A stretch of DNA of 64,000 nt, taken from NCBI GenBank assembly GCA_037178625.1, contig CM074145.1, positions 2,017,783 to 2,081,782 of the forward strand, in the 5' to 3' direction. This DNA is from Skeletonema tropicum. Lineage: Eukaryota > Bacillariophyta > Thalassiosirophyceae > Thalassiosirales > Thalassiosiraceae. Below, in pieces: positions 11,909 through 22,774 of this stretch. A program made the translations under genes and the position numbers. A model generated the notes under the pieces. That model had not been told where the DNA came from and made no database searches. It saw nothing but the letters and a program-made list of their open reading frames with translations. Every line of letters begins with the position of its first letter. Within the stretch, counting starts at the first letter, position 1.

Positions 11909-13069
11909 GTCTTTTCTGTTTGGCAAAGGATGGAGGAAAGGTTGACAAGAGCTCTAGGTGAGAGAGAGGTAAAGGCAAGTTGATTCTCTGGGGAGGAATC
12001 TAAATGTAATGATGATACGATTGAAATCACTCACAAAGAATCTTCTTTCTGACTCATCAAGCTCACGAACTGAGTTAGGAAATCCGAATAGAATTGAAGT
12101 TGGTAGTCAAAGCCTTGGATTTGATTGGAACTGATTGTGCACAAGAATTACTTACTTATTAAGAATTCCTTTCATTCAAAATTTGAATTCTCACAGCAAA
12201 GCAGGCAATCACTTCTCATCACAACTCGGAGGCTATGCATATTTCACAAAATAGCAAAAGCATCGAGGAGAGGAGAGGAGAACATGATTGACATCAAGCC
12301 AGGAAGGAATTTCACAGACGCAGACCTGAATGAACATATTATGTATTGGTACATTATATTGGAAAGTGTTTCATTCTCAACCTTCTCAAATAAATAATAC
12401 ATCATGATAACGACGAGGGCCGCTCTGCGCGTAACAGACTTGGCTGAGAGAATTTCAATCCCTTGACTTTTCCTGTCAATCTTTGATTAGATGTTCTAGT
12501 TCTTGTTTGACCTTGCTCGCTTCAACTTAGACTGCCCCGTCTGCCTCTGACATAATAATAATACTGTACCTGTACGAAACCTACACACTTACGAGGTCCT
12601 ATGGAGCAAGGTGGAATGGCTGTAGCTGCAGTCAGAGTATTTTGTGACACCTTCAAGGCACCAGAAAAACAGTCCGGACAATAGATAATCCGGACACTTT
12701 CTAAGGTAAAGACGGGATATATGCTTCACTCCCTGTAGTACCGTACGATACATCATATCATGGGTACCTGTCAGCGGGCGCCTGCTGATGTCCGCTGAGC
12801 GAGAGATGAGTGAGAACCGAACCCTGAGCCATCTCAAGAGAGGGCCATAAACTGGGGTAAATAAAAGTCCAACAAGAGCAAACTGCTCTGTTCTGCATGC
12901 CACACAACGAAGTGTGGACTTTCATAACTATTCGTGATTAGGAGTTCTCGATCAACTCTTCGATAGAAGAGTGATCACGATGAATACATGGCAGCTTCCC
13001 ATAAAAAGTTAGCAAAACACACCCAATACTAACATAAAACGAATTCAGCACCTACGCAAGTTGAACAAG
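11909..13069. other. Intergenic region, may hold 5' exons of adenylate kinase
   Basis: On the minus strand, splice-like signals near 11954 and 12034 and a short open frame starting at an ATG near 12235 could encode an N-terminal leader for the adenylate kinase. Frames do not join cleanly. 12400-13069 shows nothing recognisable; a 104-codon minus ORF at 12589-12903 has no detectable domain. Confidence 0.4.
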
Positions 13070-14146
13070 ATGGAAAACAATACCTACTTCTTCGTTGAAC
13101 ACGATATCACTGACAAGCAAGGATGGGACGGATGGATGTCTAGTTGGTTTGATATTTACGGTAAGTCGATGATGATACTATGAGAACTGTCGATGATCTG
13201 TGACTGCTTTTCCCACCAGCTCACGCTTTGATACCCTAACGCTTCATATCCAGGCGCTGATGACATGACGGTGGACAAGGCACGTGCATACCCAGAGTGG
13301 GAAGGAAAAGAATGTGTCCTAACCATTCCAACTAGTGATGGCAAGATGACCATCTGCCTCTGGAAGATGCCCAGCGGCACTTCCAAAGATGAGTTCCAAG
13401 CGTTTATTGACAGGTTCGTCTGTGGATATGCCAACAACAAGGTCTTCCAGGTAGAGGAAGCTCTTGGAACCCAAAAACTTGATGTACGTGGATACTTCGG
13501 TGACTTTATCAATGCCGCCCAAGGACGTCAGTCTCCAGGCTACCTCGATGCTCCCACGCTTTGGATGATCCACCATCACATTATTGACCATCAGGGTTAT
13601 TTGGCCTGGAAAGCCAGTATTGCCGATAAGATCAACAAGACTTGTACCACTCCCAGCGATTGCCAAACTATCTTTCCTGCGGGACGTAAATGTTGCCTCA
13701 CGCTATTTTTCACCGGTAACGACATGGTGTGCTTCGATTCTACACCTGAGGGACTTACTCCTGAAGTTGTCCGCAAGGTGAGTCAAATAGTCTTATTAGT
13801 AGACACTTGCTTTTGTGGAAGCTCTATCTCACTTTCCCCCTCACTTATTTTCACCTCATAGGAGGATGACGAATTTACTCAAGGAGTGGCCAGAAATTTT
13901 GTCTACAAGTTGGATACTGCAAACGGTCTCAATGCATTCAACCTTTCCGAGGATAGTTGGTCCCAAGAGTAAGTAGTAATAAATATCATGCACCATAACA
14001 AGCTCCTCTCGTTCACCCCACTCATGACTTCTTGACCTTTTCTCCACAGTGCCTTGACTTGGGCGGATACGAACGTGAAGACGGTTCCAGTTGATACGAT
14101 GACTACTACCATGACTGCTCCTGTCGCTATTGAACCAAGTCAGTAG
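13070..14146 (+). CDS. Hypothetical protein with an internally duplicated domain
   Basis: Four exons join in frame: 13070-13160, 13254-13777, 13862-13968 and 14050-14146, with GTAAGT, GTGAGT and GTAAGT donors, giving 272 aa. I do not recognise the family. The two halves look like copies of one domain of about 110-130 residues: FFVEHDITDKQGWDGWM near the N-terminus matches WMIHHHIIDHQGYLAWK in the middle. DEFQAFIDRFVCGYANNKVFQVE likewise resembles DEFTQGVARNFVYKL. Predicted alternation of strands and helices suggests a ferredoxin-like (dimeric alpha/beta barrel) fold. No signal peptide or membrane segment, so probably cytosolic. A stretch with four cysteines (CTTPSDCQTIFPAGRKCC) sits in the second half. 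Confidence 0.8.
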
Positions 14147-14786
14147 AGTTGAACTCTCGGGAATAGGAGAGAGGTTGCACACAGCAAAGTATATGCGACG
14201 ACACTTTTGCTTGATTGAATTGAATTGTCTTGTTTAATCTCGCTGCTAGTTAGAGGTAGAGAATAAATACGATAACAACGCGCAGCAGCTACAAATAGAT
14301 ACACTTTCCACATGGGAACTCCTTTGCATTATATTGGCACAGAATATCTTCTGTCTCTTCTCCATAGATGCTGCGATGATATGATTCCACTTCTTGTACA
14401 CATATTAGATTAAGAAGCAGTATTTCGCAACTTGAAGCGCTCTAACAGTGCAAAAACTCTCTTGTGATGCTTCACTCGGGAAGTTGGTCAGATCGGAGAA
14501 AGTCAATCTCGAGAGAGTAACGCACCGTATCCGAGGAGTGTAACAGCTTGAGATGGTCCGCTGAGTGAAAGTGGAATGATGATCATCGTTGTCGCTTGGT
14601 GGTTGATGTCGAGACGAGCAAAGAGCAAATGCTCCTGCAAAATATAATATTGATTCCTACGTTGATCACCTGTCACAACAGACAGCATTTTCCTCCCTGA
14701 AAGAAAGAGAGCTAAAAGTAGAGCACAAGCACAATGCACGGCCGGCAAGCTGGTTCACGCTGTCCTCACTTCTTGTTGTCTTGATC
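14147..14786. other. Intergenic region
   Basis: Nothing recognisable apart from the 3' untranslated region of the preceding gene. The repeat-rich zone begins at 14787. Confidence 0.5.
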
Positions 14787-15114
14787 AATTTCAATGAGAG
14801 GCAGGGATATTATTATTTAATCAAAGGCAGGATTGTTACTACTCCTAATAATTTGAGGTGAGTAGAGGAGGAGAGCTTCTTAGCGTCCACGCATCACTTT
14901 TTTTTGCGTCGATTGTCGATTGCCGCCGTCGATGCAGCAGTGTAGCGCATGAAATCTTTCGTTGGGTCAATAAGGTCGATCAAATTGTAGAGATGAGGGA
15001 GACTCCAACTTCATCATGCCTTTTTCTTCGTCATTCTCTTTTAGCATGCCCCTCGTGATTTGAATGTAGTATCATACTATTTGTTCTCACCACGACTGTC
15101 TGCCGTTATTTACT
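14787..15114 (+). repeat. Left LTR-like direct repeat of copy A
   Basis: Begins AATTTCAATGAGAGGCAGGG and ends GCCGTTATTTACT. Paired with 17073-17400 at a fixed offset of 2286 bp. Confidence 0.85.
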
Positions 15115-15167
15115 CAACTCTTCTTCTAATCAGAATTTCTACCGCTATAGCTGTCGACAAACAAAAG

Positions 15168-15497
15168 ATGTCAAACACTGACAAAAAAGGAAGTATCGAA
15201 TGCCATGATTCACGAGTGCGGGATGTCAAACTGGAGGCTATCACGTCCAATGAGGACAATGCTCTGAAATTCTTGAGCTTGAGAAGTTGAGGGAGGCGGA
15301 GGAGAAGTTGAGGGAGACTCCTAAGAGATTGAATCAGCAGAAAAAAGAGCTGAAAAAGGTGCTTGGCAAAATCTAAATACGCTGCCAAGAAGAAATTATC
15401 AGAGGATCGTCTAAATAGGAAGATGGAAGAGACAAACAAGACTAGATCCAGGATGTCTGAGGATGCCGCGGCCACACTTGACAAACTTTTTTCATAA
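15168..15497 (+). pseudogene. Frameshifted coiled-coil ORF of copy A
   Basis: Begins MSNTDKKGSIECHDSRV and runs into a heptad-rich Glu/Lys/Leu stretch (ELEKLREAEEKLRE, then KKKLSEDRLNRKMEE, ending DKLFS and a stop). The frame changes at least twice between these pieces, so one protein is not read. The same breaks occur in copy B at 21388-21717, so they predate the duplication or reflect programmed frameshifting. No catalytic motif is visible. Confidence 0.5.
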
Positions 15498-16424
15498 TCA
15501 TATCATAAAACTCATATCATATTCACTGCCTTCCAATGCTTTTGTCTTTTATCCTAACACTGAAATTGCTAGAATCAGAACGGATGGAGCACTTGCTGGT
15601 GCTCCATTCCATGATTTTTACTCAATTGAAGTACGAAAAGACAAGAGACACGCAGAAGAATCCAGACTTTGCCCGCAATTCATCAAATTAAGGGCAAAGG
15701 AATAGACGCAAAAGATTCCTGTTCCGATGACTGCGATTTCCTCATCAGTGGGAAAGGTCAAATCTTGTCCTATGCTGTCGCCGTTTGGATACGCCAGCTC
15801 TTTTATCGCCTATCGCCTCTGACACACTCTGTAGCCTGGATGACGCACTTGCACCTTGCCCGCAAATACCGTCAGCACAAGTTCTATGTATCCCCACTTC
15901 CTCGCCAGCTTTTCTCCGATCGCAAACTGCAAGCATGACACGCTCTGAGCACTTGACATGAGCTTTAAGACAATACCATCTTCTTCAACATCAACTTCCT
16001 CTTGGCAAGTTTTGCACTATTTGCGCACTATCACTTTCACGATCAGCAGTCAAAAACAGCTGCCGCTGCGCGCTGCGAGATCAAACTAGGAGTACTTACA
16101 TACTTGGTAAGTATTCGTGTTCAGTGCGTGTTCAGTGCTCGGAGAAAGAACATCTGACACTGCTTTTCTGATAGCTTGTGAAATAAGTATTGTAAAATTA
16201 CTTCCTCGCCAGCTGTTGTTCTCTGATTGCCACCATTGCACGATTAGATTTGCAGCAGGCAACAACAAAAAAATTGTTGTAAAGTATTATGCATTTTATT
16301 TCTAATCGTGAAACCACCGAGACCTCAATTGTGTCATTCAATGAACACAGTTTCACCGATCAGCAGTCAAAAACACAGTTTCATTATCAACACAAGTAAA
16401 ATAATCTATCAAAACACTATCATC

Positions 16425-17006
16425 ATGAGTTCCAGTACCAGTAATCCTACTGTCACCCTAGCCAACCAAAACGCTCGAGCTCTAGATCAGATCGAGAGTA
16501 ATCTCAAGGTAAACGAAGAAGACAGCAACCACACCGCTCAAGCTCTTGTTCTTGTTCAGATCGAGAGTATTCTCAAGCTCAAGGCTTTTGGAGAAGACAT
16601 CGAGTATGCCAGCATTCTGTCGTCGTCAACTGAAGAAGATTACTTGGCAAAGTATGATGTCAATGATAGTTTGACTCTCAAGCACTATGACAATTTGAGA
16701 TTGGTTCGTGATGAGGTCTCTGATGGAAACCACTTGGATAGGGACATCTCTCAACAAGACGAAAAGGGCTTTGTCTCATCTCATTCGTCCACGGCCACGG
16801 TCTCGAAGCGAAGTGGAGTGCGCAGAGGACAACGTGATAGTGCTGAGGCTGAGGTCTCCACTTCAGTCACTCTCACTGCAATGGAATCAAAACACGACGG
16901 TGCTTCTCGAGAACAAGGCACTTCCGACTTTGACTTCATTCAGATTGGAAGCTCTGGTTCTGGTGGGTCTAGCTTTAACATTGCATTGGCCAATCCCGCT
17001 GCTTAA
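16425..17006 (+). CDS. Element-encoded ORF of unknown function (copy A)
   Basis: 193 aa, no recognised domain. Start chosen at the ATG at 16425 (MSSSTSNPTVTLANQNAR), because the extension to 16308 looks like leader. Acidic and Ser-rich. A short internal repeat, ALDQIESNL and LVQIESIL, lies near the N-terminus, and a basic cluster (VSKRSGVRRGQR) lies near residue 130. Paralogue at 25925-26494 with scattered substitutions and small in-frame indels. Reading-frame conservation between the copies suggests selection, or recent spread. Confidence 0.55.
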   Translation: MSSSTSNPTVTLANQNARALDQIESNLKVNEEDSNHTAQALVLVQIESILKLKAFGEDIEYASILSSSTEEDYLAKYDVNDSLTLKHYDNLRLVRDEVSDGNHLDRDISQQDEKGFVSSHSSTATVSKRSGVRRGQRDSAEAEVSTSVTLTAMESKHDGASREQGTSDFDFIQIGSSGSGGSSFNIALANPAA

Positions 17007-17072
17007 TGCATGTTTGTCATGATTTTGGCTTTTGCCCGGTGTGAAGTGGTTCGCTTCTGTCTCTACGGTAAT

Positions 17073-17400
17073 AATTTCAATGAGAGGCAGGGATATTATT
17101 ATTTAATCAAAGGCAGGATTGTTACTACTCCTAATAATTTGAGGTGAGTAGAGGAGGAGAGCTTCTTAGCGTCCACGCATCACTTTTTTTTGCGTCGATT
17201 GTCGATTGCCGCCGTCGATGCAGCAGTGTAGCGCATGAAATCTTTCGTTGGGTCAATAAGGTCGATCAAATTGTAGAGATGAGGGAGACTCCAACTTCAT
17301 CATGCCTTTTTCTTCGTCATTCTCTTTTAGCATGCCCCTCGTGATTTGAATGTAGTATCATACTATTTGTTCTCACCATGACTGTCTGCCGTTATTTACT
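17073..17400 (+). repeat. Right LTR-like direct repeat of copy A
   Basis: Near-identical to 14787-15114. The bases GGTAAT lie between the end of the inner unit (17066) and this repeat. Confidence 0.85.
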
Positions 17401-17590
17401 AAACAGGGGCGCGCAGAATGGTGCGATAGTGGTGGCGTGCAGCGGTGTATGTGGCGGGTTCAGCGCGGGCCCTCGGGGCCTGTAAAGTATTGTGTCGTCA
17501 TCTTGCTGTTGGCCATTTGCTGTGTGGCTTGTCAGTAGTCTTTATACAACGGAATTCGGCTATAAAGTTGCTCTGCAATGACGTTGGCCT

Positions 17591-17629
17591 TAATTGGTAT
17601 AATTGTGCTGTGCACAATTTTACCAATTA
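17591..17629. repeat. 18-bp-arm hairpin
   Basis: TAATTGGTATAATTGTGC and GCACAATTTTACCAATTA pair with one mismatch around a 3-nt loop. It lies between the two copies of a short direct repeat. Role unknown. Confidence 0.75.
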
Positions 17630-17896
17630 GTCTCTTTACAATAGAATACGGCTATAAAGTTGCTCTGCAATGACGTTGTCAATCTTTATCAATGTGAAAA
17701 GAAATGTCTTGAATGCAATAAGCCACGAAGTCCTTATTACAAGCTAGGAGTTTTTCCAGATGATGGTAGTAAGCAATATAACCGAACTCTTTATGATTCA
17801 TTAATTACGAGTTTCGGTGGAGCTTAGCCACCTTCATCAGCGGTTCTAATTGCGTGGAGACAGGCCACAAAAAATTTGAATCAAAAGGTCTCAAGA

Positions 17897-18016
17897 ATGA
17901 GAAAAGGCGTGGTAGCTGTCATTGTTCTAACGGTCGTAAGTTTTGTTGGCGTTTCGTGGGCGTGGGCCAGCGTACAAGGCATATCTTTTCCATCGGGGAG
18001 ATCCAAAGTAGCGTAG
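17897..18016 (+). CDS. Possible 39-aa signal-peptide-like ORF
   Basis: MRKGVVAVIVLTVVSFVGVS then a short polar tail. The N-terminus has the form of a secretion signal: basic start, hydrophobic core, small residues. There is no mature domain, so it may be a first exon or chance. Confidence 0.2.
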   Translation: MRKGVVAVIVLTVVSFVGVSWAWASVQGISFPSGRSKVA

Positions 18017-18825
18017 CTACGTGCTTTGCTCTGAATTACTTCCGGAACTTCAACTTGAAGTGTTGGGATTTTCCCCCCTCCTATCCCCGCTGAAATGCCC
18101 ATTTTGATTGTCATTTAGATGCTATATCTTATGATTTAGATCAAAAAATCGCTTGATTTGTGCTAAAAAGGACTTTTCCAGGCTAATTAAGTCAGAATGT
18201 CGATGAGCTTCTTCGTTCTTTCCGGTGTGCATCCCCGTCACCCTCTATTTTCTTAATTTTTTCTCTGAGTGACGTGGTAAACTTCGTTACTTAAGGAATT
18301 AGTACACTTGATTCCATCGTCTTACGTCACAAAGTACCAGAAGTCAGGTGTTGGCAAAATCCAATGAACAAAAAAGTATTTAAGTTCATGCAGCAAGTAC
18401 TCTGGTCGACATTGGCTCAATTACATTATCTGCCGAGTCGTCTATTGATGCAAGTCTAAATAGACGCCGACGTTGGTTGCCGACGTGTTTGCATTTGAAT
18501 AACTGCCGATCTTTGGCCACGTACTGATCAATACGTCAGTTCTTAACTCCACGTCGACGTCTTGTGTTGAGCTGAATCTTTTTGTCGACGTGTTGTCGAT
18601 GTGTTGAACCACAAGATCTTGTGTTGCCGACGCAGCTTACGAAGGAACTCGTTTACTTCATGACGTGGTTGGTTATTGATTGCATTGTTCTCTGCTGATT
18701 ATTGCGCTGGTGCGTTGGCGGCGGTTATGTAGGCAGTTTGTACGTTGTCGAGCCGTTCAACAGCCCTCATAAATTATGCATTGCATCATTTACATCATCA
18801 CATTTCTACATTGTCCGAATAAATA

Positions 18826-19607
18826 ATGAAGTTTGGCAACACAAATCCAGTTATATCCACCGTTGGTAGTAATGGTAAGGGCTTCCGTGCCGTGCGGAAT
18901 CGGAGCAATGTCGATGCACGTCTTACTTCGTCAGGGGTCAAGACTGCCGCTAAACCGTCGGCTCCTGTCATTGCATTGAGCGTAACAGACATCAATTGGC
19001 GTTTGGTGCGTACCGACGATCGTATCTTCTTGCTGCTAGCGTCTGTTGCATTAGGCGATGGGTTTGACGTTGCCAAGTTGGAGAAGGAACAACTGCTCTT
19101 TTCTGCTCTTTCCGTCTTTGAAGTCGGGTCAATCAAGTACATCCTGAATGAACTGTCTGAACATTACCCGAATGTCCCAGTTGGTAAGACTGATTCTACT
19201 GACAAAGATGATCTGGTGTCTGCAGCGGTCAACTTCTTAATGTTTGCCGCTATTGCTCAGAAAGGAGGTACAAGCCAAGCGCCGTACACTTCAAATTGTG
19301 AGCATTTTTGGTAAGAGAGAAGGTTAACCTTCGTGTGGTTCAATGATTTTTGTATTTTTGTTCATTGTACCGTTTTACAAATTCGGTCTTTCCTTTTTAC
19401 TTACAAGTTTTTTTTTCAACCATTCAACTTCACACCAGTGATGAGAACGGGAAACTTGTACTTGAAGACAAAACTCATTCGGGCTCCCGTGATCAGCCTG
19501 TTCAAGATGATGATGAACCGGATTTGTCCGAGAAAGGTGCTGTCACGAAAAAGTCTAAACCGGTACCTGTCGGAGATAAGGCCTCTCCTGATTCAACTAT
19601 CATGTGA
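18826..19607 (+). CDS. Hypothetical two-exon protein next to the PIF1 fragment
   Basis: Exons 18826-19310 and 19439-19607 join in frame (GTAAGA donor, CACCAG acceptor; the junction codon is TG|T) to give 217 aa. The stop at 19605 coincides with a donor-like GTGAGT; splicing there would add only a few codons. Family not recognised. The N-terminal 40 residues are basic and Ser-rich; the middle is a predicted helical region (RIFLLLASVALGDGFDVAKL); the tail is acidic then Lys-rich (DDDEPDLSEK, KKSKPVPVGDK). It precedes a PIF1-like helicase fragment in the same orientation and may belong to the same mobile element. Confidence 0.5.
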
Positions 19608-19726
19608 GTTTATTTTGTGTGCATGTGCACTGCCGCACTAAGTATCGCTTGCTTATTGAATCATTTTAGTATAATCGATCACTGAACAATTTTACCTAAT
19701 AAACAAATGCAACTGCCTACGTAGAC

Positions 19727-20812
19727 ATGCTGATCAAAACACACGAACGACTGAAAGTACCAATAGCTAGGCTCAGGTGTCAATTCAGCAGCAGGATGGC
19801 GGGCAATAACACAGCATACCAGTCGCACTTTTACGGCAGGAGGCTATTCTACACCTTTGATGTGTGCGTAGGTGCACATGTTTGCTTGGAGTCAGCCAAC
19901 ATCGATCCCAACTCAGGATTGTACGTCTCAGCTATTGGGGTAGTAGTCGAGATCGTTTACAATAAGGATCGCTCCGTTGGACCAAACGGTAAAGGTGAGG
20001 TTAGCCTACCGAAGTACATTGTTGTGGATTTCCCTACATACAAACCACCACCAGGCGAGGACCCATGGGACAAGAACAACCCAACGGTGAGTAAAAGTTG
20101 ACACACGAAAGACACAAGACAATTGCCACTCTCTGCGAAAACACTACTAACTCATTTCATACTGATACAAATGCATCCTACCCCAACTTATTGCGCACAG
20201 CACGTGCCAATCCCACCCTACGAGCAGATTTGCAACAGGGGATGCTGCACCGCATTATTCATGCCATTGCAAATTGCCTACGCCATCACCATCCACCGCT
20301 GTCAAGGACTCGAAGCTGGATTCGACAAAGGAGACCGCTGGAACCGCATGATAATAGATCCAGCAGATGAGTTGTGGGAGATTAGCAAGTTTCTTGGAAC
20401 AATGTACGTGGCTACCAGCAGAGGCAAAACACTTGGCTCCAAAGATCAAGCATACCCGTCGGACAGTGCCATATACTGGACCGGAAGCAACATTTCAACG
20501 AACCGATTAAAAAATTGCAAGAGAAAGCAAAATGGCCAGTTCTGCGAATCGTACAAGAAGCGAGCAAATTGGGTGAAATACTTGGAGGGGAAGGCAGAAG
20601 AGTCGAAGACGAGGTATAGCAAGAGAAAGTTGGAAGAAATCACAGAAACATCGTACGCAGCAGCAATCAAGGGCAATTTCATCAAAGACAGGACAGACCT
20701 GACAACCAGGATTACCAACATCATAACCAACCCGAACAAGAAGTGGAAAGAAGCGAAGAAGGATCATGAAATCCCAAGTGATTACTTCGCAGGATCTTCA
20801 TCTGGTGATTAG
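19727..20812 (+). pseudogene. C-terminal half of a PIF1-like helicase
   Basis: Exons 19727-20086 and 20201-20812 join in frame (GTGAGT...GCGCACAG) to give 323 aa. VCVGAHVCLESANIDPNSGL corresponds to the SF1B segment where the unwinding core contacts DNA. YAITIHRCQG is the conserved motif V-like signature of PIF1/RecD helicases, and GTMYVATSRGKTLG is motif VI. The Walker A and B motifs of the first RecA domain are missing, so ATPase activity is not expected. The tail is Lys/Glu-rich. PIF1-like helicases occur both as host genes and inside transposons; the surrounding repeats favour a transposon remnant. Confidence 0.7.
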
Positions 20813-21332
20813 TAAAATTGATCACTGCACAGTTTTACAAAACAGACACTTTCTCACCACAAAGAATACAACAACTCACAATTAAGCGTCTGCATCTGGT
20901 GATCAGTAAAACATCTGCAAGCGCACGATTCGATATATCAAGCACAGTTATACAAAAAGACATTTTCTCGCGACGAAGAAAGACAAAAACTAAATCGACT
21001 AACGCCCGTGTAAAACCTGTATTTCTTTCTCGTACAGACCGATTTAGATGCTCAAAAAGCGGCTTTAGTACAGTAAATTTCTCGCTTTCAAAAGGTACTT
21101 CTCGCTTTCTACGTAGGAACACATACAGATCCTACGCCGGTAGGCTCTACTGAGGACTCTAGGTGTCATCCAGGTAAACCTTCTCACTAAAAAGCACATA
21201 TACTGATTCCTCAATTAAACCCTGTAGAAAATTTTGGCTGAATAATTCTGAATTTCCTACCTGTAATAGAAGGGCACCTGCGGCCCCCTATTACGCTGCT
21301 CTGCGCTCCATGAACGGGGGCCCCGAGGGCCG
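20813..21332. other. Intergenic region between PIF1 fragment and copy B
   Basis: Similar words follow each other (CACAGTTTTACAAAACAGAC at 20826 and a diverged copy at 20943). A hairpin with arms GTAATAG/CTATTAC lies at 21263-21294. GGCCCCGAGGGCC at 21319 is the reverse complement of a word at 17467. No gene. Confidence 0.4.
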
Positions 21333-21387
21333 ATCAACTCTTCTTCTAATCAGAATTTCTACCGCTATAGCTGTCGACAAACAAAAG

Positions 21388-21717
21388 ATGTCAAACACTG
21401 ACAAAAAAGGAAGTATCGAATGCCATGATTCACGAGTGCGGGATGTCAAACTGGAGGCTATCACGTCCAATGAGGACAATGCTCTGAAATTCTTGAGCTT
21501 GAGAAGTTGAGGGAGGCGGAGGAGAAGTTGAGGGAGACTCCTAAGAGATTGAATCAGCAGAAAAAAGAGCTGAAAAAGGTGCTTGGCAAAATCTAAATAC
21601 GCTGCCAAGAAGAAATTATCAGAGGATCGTCTAAATAGGAAGATGGAAGAGACAAACAAGACTAGATCCAGGATGTCTGAGGATGCCGCGGCCACACTTG
21701 ACAAACTTTTTTCATAA
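21388..21717 (+). pseudogene. Frameshifted coiled-coil ORF of copy B
   Basis: Same sequence and same frame breaks as 15168-15497, at an offset of 6220 bp. See that entry for content. Confidence 0.5.
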
Positions 21718-22053
21718 TCATATCATAAAACTCATATCATATTCACTGCCTTCCAATGCTTTTGTCTTTTATCCTAACACTGAAATTGCTAGAATCAGAA
21801 CGGATGGAGCACTTGCTGGTGCTCCATTCCATGATTTTTACTCAATTGAAGTACGAAAAGACAAGAGACACGCAGAAGAATCCAGACTTTGCCCGCAATT
21901 CATCAAATTAAGGGCAAAGGAATAGACGCAAAAGATTCCTGTTCCGATGACTGCGATTTCCTCATCAGTGGGAAAGGTCAAATCTTGTCCTATGCTGTCG
22001 CCGTTTGGATACGCCAGCTCTTTTATCGCCTATCGCCTCTGACACACTCTGTA

Positions 22054-22071
22054 GCCTGGATGTCGCACTTG
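22054..22071 (+). repeat. Left target-site duplication of the Penelope-like insertion
   Basis: GCCTGGATGTCGCACTTG, repeated at 25333-25350 with one mismatch (T/A). The uninterrupted form exists once in copy A at 15834-15851. Confidence 0.85.
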
Positions 22072-22422
22072 GGAGCGAGCGAAGCGAGCGACCTTACTTC
22101 TCTCTATAATCAATATATGAACCAATATCAGATAAAGTGGTATTACTATATTACCGAAGCGTGGATGACTACGCTTTCGAATTAACTTCTTCAGCGGATA
22201 GCAATAGTAATAGTGAGGATAGGCGGCTTTGTCGATGCAAAGTTGCGAGTCATTTAGCTCTCCCTCGTTGACACGAGTTTTCTCCTTAAATGGATACGTG
22301 TCTCTGTGGGGTCATTCCTCGTTATCTAAAATAGGTAAGTTTGTACAATTGCTTTCCCTCAGCAAGTGTAGCTGCCGGGTAGGCAGCGGAACAAGCTGAG
22401 GGAAAGGAAGGGGAGGACTACG
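22071..22422 (-). repeat. Penelope terminal repeat 1
   Basis: 352 bp beginning GGGAGCGAGCGAAGCGAGCG and ending AGGGGAGGACTACG; direct copy follows at 22423. In the sense of the reverse transcriptase it lies 3' of the ORF. Confidence 0.85.
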
Positions 22423-22774
22423 GGGAGCGAGCGAAGCGAGCGACCTTACTTCTCTCTATAATCAATATATGAACCAATATCAGATAAAGTGGTATTACTA
22501 TATTACCGAAGCGTGGATGACTACGCTTTCGAATTAACTTCTTCAGCGGATAGCAATAGTAATAGTGAGGATAGGCGGCTTTGTCGATGCAAAGTTGCGA
22601 GTCATTTAGCTCTCCCTCGTTGACACGAGTTTTCTCCTTAAATGGATACGTGTCTCTGTGGGGTCATTCCTCGTTATCTAAAATAGGTAAGTTTGTACAA
22701 TTGCTTTCCCTCAGCAAGTGTAGCTGCCGGGTAGGCAGCGGAACAAGCTGAGGGAAAGGAAGGGGAGGACTACG
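22423..22774 (-). repeat. Penelope terminal repeat 2
   Basis: Direct copy of the preceding 352 bp. Its inner end overlaps the last codons of the minus-strand reverse-transcriptase ORF (stop at 22770-22772). Confidence 0.85.

Larger units (their letters stand above)
14787..17400 (+). mobile_element. Non-autonomous element flanked by 328-bp direct repeats (copy A)
   Basis: Direct repeats at 14787-15114 and 17073-17400 are nearly identical (one difference noted, CACGACT versus CATGACT) and flank about 1.95 kb. The inner part recurs at 21333-26554. The layout resembles an LTR element, but no reverse transcriptase, integrase, primer-binding site or clear target duplication is visible, and the repeat ends are not obvious TG...CA. 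The inner part holds a frameshifted coiled-coil frame and one intact ORF. It may be a non-autonomous LTR element moved by enzymes supplied elsewhere. Confidence 0.65.
17401..18825. other. Region with short repeats, hairpin and one possible tiny ORF
   Basis: Contains a repeated word (CGGCTATAAAGTTGCTCTGC at 17549 and 17647, with flanking similarity), a hairpin at 17591-17629 and a 39-codon signal-like ORF at 17897-18016. 18400-18660 is rich in GACGT/CGACG words, which could be bZIP-type sites upstream of the gene at 18826. No larger gene found. Confidence 0.4.

Noticed and set aside
12589..12903. 104-codon minus ORF
   Set aside because: No domain, no coding-like composition, no splice context or homologue inside the window.
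22070..22500. Palindrome-like GCGAGCGAAGCGAGCG blocks as an origin or CRISPR-like array
   Set aside because: They are the ends of 352-bp Penelope terminal repeats; only three copies exist and there are no spacers.
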